From: JABDBK01 sp964533645
GTDB lineage: Bacteria; Pseudomonadota; Gammaproteobacteria; DSM-16500
Reading direction: 5' to 3'
Assembly: GCA_964533645.1 (NCBI GenBank)
Contig: CAZHMQ010000093.1
Span: 1-8,366 of the forward strand
DNA length: 8,366 nucleotides
Shown here: piece after piece, positions 5,412 to 8,366 of the stretch
Layout of the letters: the number at the start of each line of letters is the position of its first letter
Position numbering within the stretch: the stretch's first letter is position 1
Program-made: the position numbers and the translations under genes
Notes under the pieces: model-generated
What the model saw: only the letters and a program-made list of their open reading frames with translations
Database searches by the model: none
What the model was told of the DNA's origin: nothing

Positions 5412-6722
5412 ATGATAAAAATGACAGAATTTGCTAAAAGACGTAATACATTAATGCAGCATATCGGTCGCAAAGGAATAGCGATCATACCTTCAGCTTC
5501 TCTTTTGCATAGAAATGCCGATGCAGAGTTTCCTTTTAGACAACAAAGTGATTTTTATTATGTAACAGGATTTGAAGAACCTGATGCTATTGCGGTGTTA
5601 TTACCTACACGTGCAAAAGGCGAATATATCTTATTTAATCGTGTTCGCAACCGCGATGAAGAAATATGGACCGGATATCGTGCAGGTCAAGAAGGTGCAT
5701 ACAAAGATTTTTTAGCAAATGAAGCTTTTCCTATTGCGGAATTTGATAAAAAATTATTAGAGCTCTTGGAAGATAAAGAAGAAATACATTATGCCTTCGG
5801 TGCTCATGCAGGGTTAGATAAAAAAATCATAACTGCGATGAATAAAATGCGCGGAAAAATTCGTAGCGGCCTCCAGGCGCCTTTAGTTATGAAAGATATC
5901 AGTTTGGCGCTGCATGAAATGCGTTTAATCAAAAGCGAAGCTGAAATAGCTATCATGCGTAAAGCCGCTGAAATTTCCGCTCGAGCGCACAATCGTGCCA
6001 TGCGTTATTGTAAACCTGGCATAAATGAGTATGAGCTCGAAGCTGAAATCATACATGAGTTTCAAAAAAATGGTGCTCGTTTCCCCGCCTATACTTGTAT
6101 TGTGGGAAGTGGTGCGAATAGTTGCATATTACATTATAATGATAATAATAAAAAAATTGCAGATAACAGTATGGTGTTGATTGATGCGGGTTGTGAGTAT
6201 CAATATTATGCATCGGATATTACACGTACTTTTCCGGCAAATGGAAAATTTTCTGCAGAACAAGCGGCGATTTATAACCTTGTGTTACAAGCACAACTTG
6301 CGGCTATTGATACCATTAAACCAGGTGCATTATGGTCAGATGCTCAAGATGTTATTGTTGGAATCATTACGTCTGGGTTGCTTGATCTTGGGATATTACA
6401 AGGTAAGCTCCATGATCTGATTGAACAAAAAGCTTATTTGCCTTTTTATATGCATAAATCAGGACATTGGTTGGGTTTAGATGTGCATGATGTGGGTCGT
6501 TATAAAATCAACGATCAATGGCGTGTCTTAGAGCCAGGTATGGTGTTAACCGTAGAGCCAGGAATTTATATTTCTGCTGATATCCCTCATGTGGATAAGC
6601 GTTGGCATAACATTGGCGTACGTATTGAAGATGATGTATTAGTCACTTCAAACGGGCATGAAGTACTAAGTCATCAGGCACCTAAAACGGTAGAGGCCAT
6701 TGAGGCTATGATGAAGTCATGA
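5412..6722 (+). CDS. pepP: Xaa-Pro aminopeptidase (aminopeptidase P)
   Basis: The 436-aa product is full length for PepP, a cytoplasmic dinuclear-metal (usually Mn) M24 peptidase that removes an N-terminal residue when the second residue is proline. The N-terminal aminopeptidase P domain (about 1-170) includes FPFRQQSDFYYVTGFEEPDA. The C-terminal pita-bread domain carries all five metal ligands: D258 (LIDAG), D269 (ASDITRTF), H352 (SGHWLG), E382 (TVEPG) and E406 (VRIEDD). Substrate-site residues H241, H359 and R404 are also present. It therefore looks active. AAGGAG (5401-5406), overlapping the upstream stop, sits 5 bases before ATG 5412. In many relatives ubiH and ubiI/visC follow pepP; here the next gene is an opposing kinase, only 11 bases away, so the ubiquinone genes are not downstream. 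Confidence 0.98.
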   Translation: MIKMTEFAKRRNTLMQHIGRKGIAIIPSASLLHRNADAEFPFRQQSDFYYVTGFEEPDAIAVLLPTRAKGEYILFNRVRNRDEEIWTGYRAGQEGAYKDFLANEAFPIAEFDKKLLELLEDKEEIHYAFGAHAGLDKKIITAMNKMRGKIRSGLQAPLVMKDISLALHEMRLIKSEAEIAIMRKAAEISARAHNRAMRYCKPGINEYELEAEIIHEFQKNGARFPAYTCIVGSGANSCILHYNDNNKKIADNSMVLIDAGCEYQYYASDITRTFPANGKFSAEQAAIYNLVLQAQLAAIDTIKPGALWSDAQDVIVGIITSGLLDLGILQGKLHDLIEQKAYLPFYMHKSGHWLGLDVHDVGRYKINDQWRVLEPGMVLTVEPGIYISADIPHVDKRWHNIGVRIEDDVLVTSNGHEVLSHQAPKTVEAIEAMMKS

Positions 6723-6733
6723 TATTCATTTGT

Positions 6734-8083
6734 TTATCCAAAACAACGACGCCACCACGGCTTGGCATCATGGTCACGAATGATTTTTGTTAAAGTCGGA
6801 TCGTTCATAGCAGTTGCTAATTTTTTCGCGAATGTGGTATGAGGATTTTTTGAAATAAAGGCTTCTGCTTTTTGATATTGCTGCTCTTCAGATAGGTTTG
6901 CCTTTTTATTTTTTAAGTCCATTATGATTTTGAGGGTAGCTTCACTCATGGGGCAGCACCATCGAATTCCAAAAAATCTATTCTTTTCTTTTATATAGTC
7001 ATGCACAGCTGTTTGAAGTTGGGTATCTGTGAGTTTTTGCGGATGCATGGTAAGAGTTTCCGCTGATTCTTTAGGGTCTTTATCTGATGGCGGTGTATAT
7101 GCTACTAATGTTAGTTGAGGTAGCTTGGCGATGGAAGATCCTATGTCTAGCCTCAATGCTTCCTCAAACGGTTCAATGATTTCTTCTAATGATAATGGAC
7201 GTTGCTCTGGTTTGTTTGAGGTTGTTTTTATGAGCATTTGTTGTATTTTAGCATGTACAGGATGTGCAAACGGATTAAGATAAGGTCTTGAATATTTTTG
7301 TATTCCAACCTCGAAGGTGACATAATCAACTATATCAAACTTCTCTCCCATGAGTAGTTGTCTTAAAGCAGCTCCTACTGTGTAGATATCAGTTGCTTGA
7401 TTAAAAATCACTTTTTGACAATTATTATTAGCCATAGCATTGAGAACCTCAGGAGCAGAGTTTGCATATGTGCCTCTAGGCTCCATGCGGATGCCTGGAT
7501 TTTTTTCGAAATCATAGTTGTCTTCTGCAGAACCAAAGTCAACATGGAGTACTTCTAAGGTCTCCGGATCCACCATGATATTTTCCACTTTATCATCTAT
7601 CAGCAGGATGCCTGCTTGATGGAATTTATATAAATCCAAGAGAATATCTAAACCAAGCCGCAATAACTTTGCAGGATCATCATAAGGTAACTTTCGTTGA
7701 TCCATAAGGTAGAAAAGCTCAACACCGTTAGCATAATCCATGACAATTTGGCGTTTAATAACGCCTTTTTTACTCATTGTCTTAATTCTGACAGGGTCAA
7801 TTCTACCTAGCCTCAATAAGATACGATATTCTCTTTCGTAAGATTCTTTTACAGCGTCGTTTGTTATGTAAATTATCTTTAATGCACGTTTCTTACCAGT
7901 TTCTCGATTTATTATCTCTTTTACTATTGACGTGCCACCTTTTCCGATTATTCTATGAACATCATAGGATCCTTGTTCTCCTTTGATAAACCCATGAGGA
8001 AGTTTTTTTTCAAAGTTATCTTTATGATAGCGACCCGGCGATAGTGTATCTAACTGATCATTAGGAATTTTGGCACGGTGCAT
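6734..8083 (-). CDS. Eukaryote-like Ser/Thr protein kinase, possible secreted effector
   Basis: The 449-aa product contains a protein kinase domain (about residues 40-310) and a roughly 130-residue C-terminal extension. Visible motifs are the Gly-rich loop GKGGTSIV (47-54), ATP lysine K69 (ALKI), likely helix-C E85, catalytic loop LIDDKVEN (161-168), DFG (182-184), APE (210-212), D232 in DIYTVG, and R295. The catalytic D163, K165 and N168 are intact but HRD is replaced by LID, making it a non-RD kinase. No transmembrane helix, PASTA or other extracellular domain is seen, unlike PknB-type bacterial kinases; this resembles kinase effectors of intracellular bacteria, though secretion is inferred. 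The tail ends KPWWRRCFG. The start is ATG 8083 with AAGAGA (8095-8090) 6 bases upstream. The open frame continues to 8296, but those 71 codons cover the promoter and a palindromic repeat, and are unlikely to be protein. It converges on pepP. Confidence 0.92.
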   Translation of the reverse strand: MHRAKIPNDQLDTLSPGRYHKDNFEKKLPHGFIKGEQGSYDVHRIIGKGGTSIVKEIINRETGKKRALKIIYITNDAVKESYEREYRILLRLGRIDPVRIKTMSKKGVIKRQIVMDYANGVELFYLMDQRKLPYDDPAKLLRLGLDILLDLYKFHQAGILLIDDKVENIMVDPETLEVLHVDFGSAEDNYDFEKNPGIRMEPRGTYANSAPEVLNAMANNNCQKVIFNQATDIYTVGAALRQLLMGEKFDIVDYVTFEVGIQKYSRPYLNPFAHPVHAKIQQMLIKTTSNKPEQRPLSLEEIIEPFEEALRLDIGSSIAKLPQLTLVAYTPPSDKDPKESAETLTMHPQKLTDTQLQTAVHDYIKEKNRFFGIRWCCPMSEATLKIIMDLKNKKANLSEEQQYQKAEAFISKNPHTTFAKKLATAMNDPTLTKIIRDHDAKPWWRRCFG

Positions 8084-8150
8084 ATAAAATCTCTTTTTCC
8101 AGCATTTAAGTTCATTTATTGTACTACATTTTGCACAATATTTGAAGGGG

Positions 8151-8181
8151 TTATAAAAGATTATAAAAGAGTTATGAAAAG
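8151..8181. repeat. Short 10-bp tandem repeats in the kinase leader/promoter
   Basis: TTATAAAAGA occurs twice without gap (8151-8160, 8161-8170), followed after one base by the variant TTATGAAAAG (8172-8181). The period is about one helical turn, so a regulator could bind all copies on one DNA face. The repeats also supply the minus-strand -10, and a second TATAAC at 8155-8150. Confidence 0.6.
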
Positions 8182-8187
8182 TGTAAG
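8160..8187 (-). promoter_or_regulatory. Candidate kinase promoter
   Basis: On the minus strand, CTTACA (8187-8182) and a perfect TATAAT (8165-8160) are separated by 16 bases. Transcription would begin near 8153, leaving a leader of about 70 bases before ATG 8083. This supports the shorter protein start, since the longer frame would begin upstream of the promoter. Confidence 0.55.
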
Positions 8188-8233
8188 TATTCGGTCTAGA
8201 CGTCAATAGAATCAAGCAACTACACCCCGTCGT

Positions 8234-8300
8234 CCCCTTGCGAAGGCGCCAACCGGTCTCAAAAGAATAACCAGGCAAAACCGCTGCCTTCGTCAAGGGG
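8234..8300. repeat. Imperfect palindromic element (possible dispersed repeat)
   Basis: CCCCTTGCGAAGGC (8234-8247) and GCCTTCGTCAAGGGG (8286-8300) are inverse complements except for one extra base, around a 38-base centre. The GC content is clearly higher than its surroundings, and it lies between genes, as expected of small dispersed palindromes (REP/MITE-like). The remaining sequence to 8366 shows no gene; AAAGGAG on the minus strand near 8355-8361 may be an isolated match. Confidence 0.65.
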
Positions 8301-8366
8301 ATCCATAACCATTGGGGTCACCCATTAGCTGTACTCCGGTCAATAGAAAAAAGGGCTCCTTTACGA

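Noticed and set aside
5804..6001. Minus-strand open frame inside pepP
   Set aside because: It is antisense to conserved pepP coding sequence and has no support of its own.
6181..6420. Alternative-frame open stretch on the plus strand inside pepP
   Set aside because: It overlaps the metal-binding region of pepP, whose conserved residues show the true frame.

Overview
The window is AT-rich and gammaproteobacterial in character. The adjacent UPF0149 (ygfB-like) and pepP genes are a classic gammaproteobacterial pair. Two eukaryote-like proteins, a secreted leucine-rich-repeat (LRR) protein and a Ser/Thr protein kinase, point to a host-associated lineage such as Legionellales (Legionella/Coxiella/Berkiella-like). 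This placement is inferred from gene content and base composition; no database was searched.

Layout: (1) 16-91, a complete tRNA-Glu with anticodon CTC. (2) 281-2324, a tight three-gene operon on the + strand just downstream of the tRNA: a two-helix membrane protein, an unrecognised 258-aa protein, and a 266-aa protein whose C-terminal half resembles DUF5677. The last two genes overlap by 17 nt. This is the best candidate for an undescribed system. (3) 2466-3605, an exported LRR protein with ten consecutive 24-residue repeats after a longer first one. (4) 3731-3791, a perfect 16-bp-arm inverted repeat between convergent genes. (5) 4433-3796 on the - strand, a VapBC-type toxin-antitoxin operon with a promoter embedded in a near-perfect palindromic operator at 4442-4485. 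(6) 4751-4521 (-), a small DUF6356 protein. (7) 4833-6722 (+), UPF0149 and Xaa-Pro aminopeptidase PepP. (8) 8083-6734 (-), a protein kinase with all core catalytic residues but LID in place of HRD, converging on pepP with an 11-nt gap. (9) Upstream of the kinase are a recognisable promoter, short 10-bp repeats, and an imperfect palindromic element at 8234-8300.

How the parts fit: the housekeeping backbone is the tRNA, DUF6356 and UPF0149-pepP. Between the tRNA and DUF6356 lies accessory DNA (the unknown operon, the LRR protein, an inverted repeat and a toxin-antitoxin module), which is the usual make-up of a genomic island beside a tRNA gene. The kinase and its upstream palindrome sit where ubiH commonly follows pepP in other gammaproteobacteria, suggesting a second accessory insertion or rearrangement. 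Several starts were moved inward from the longest open frame because a Shine-Dalgarno sequence, signal peptide or family-typical N-terminus supports the internal codon (281, 2466, 4751, 8083). No stretch above 300 bases lacks a gene or a described element.
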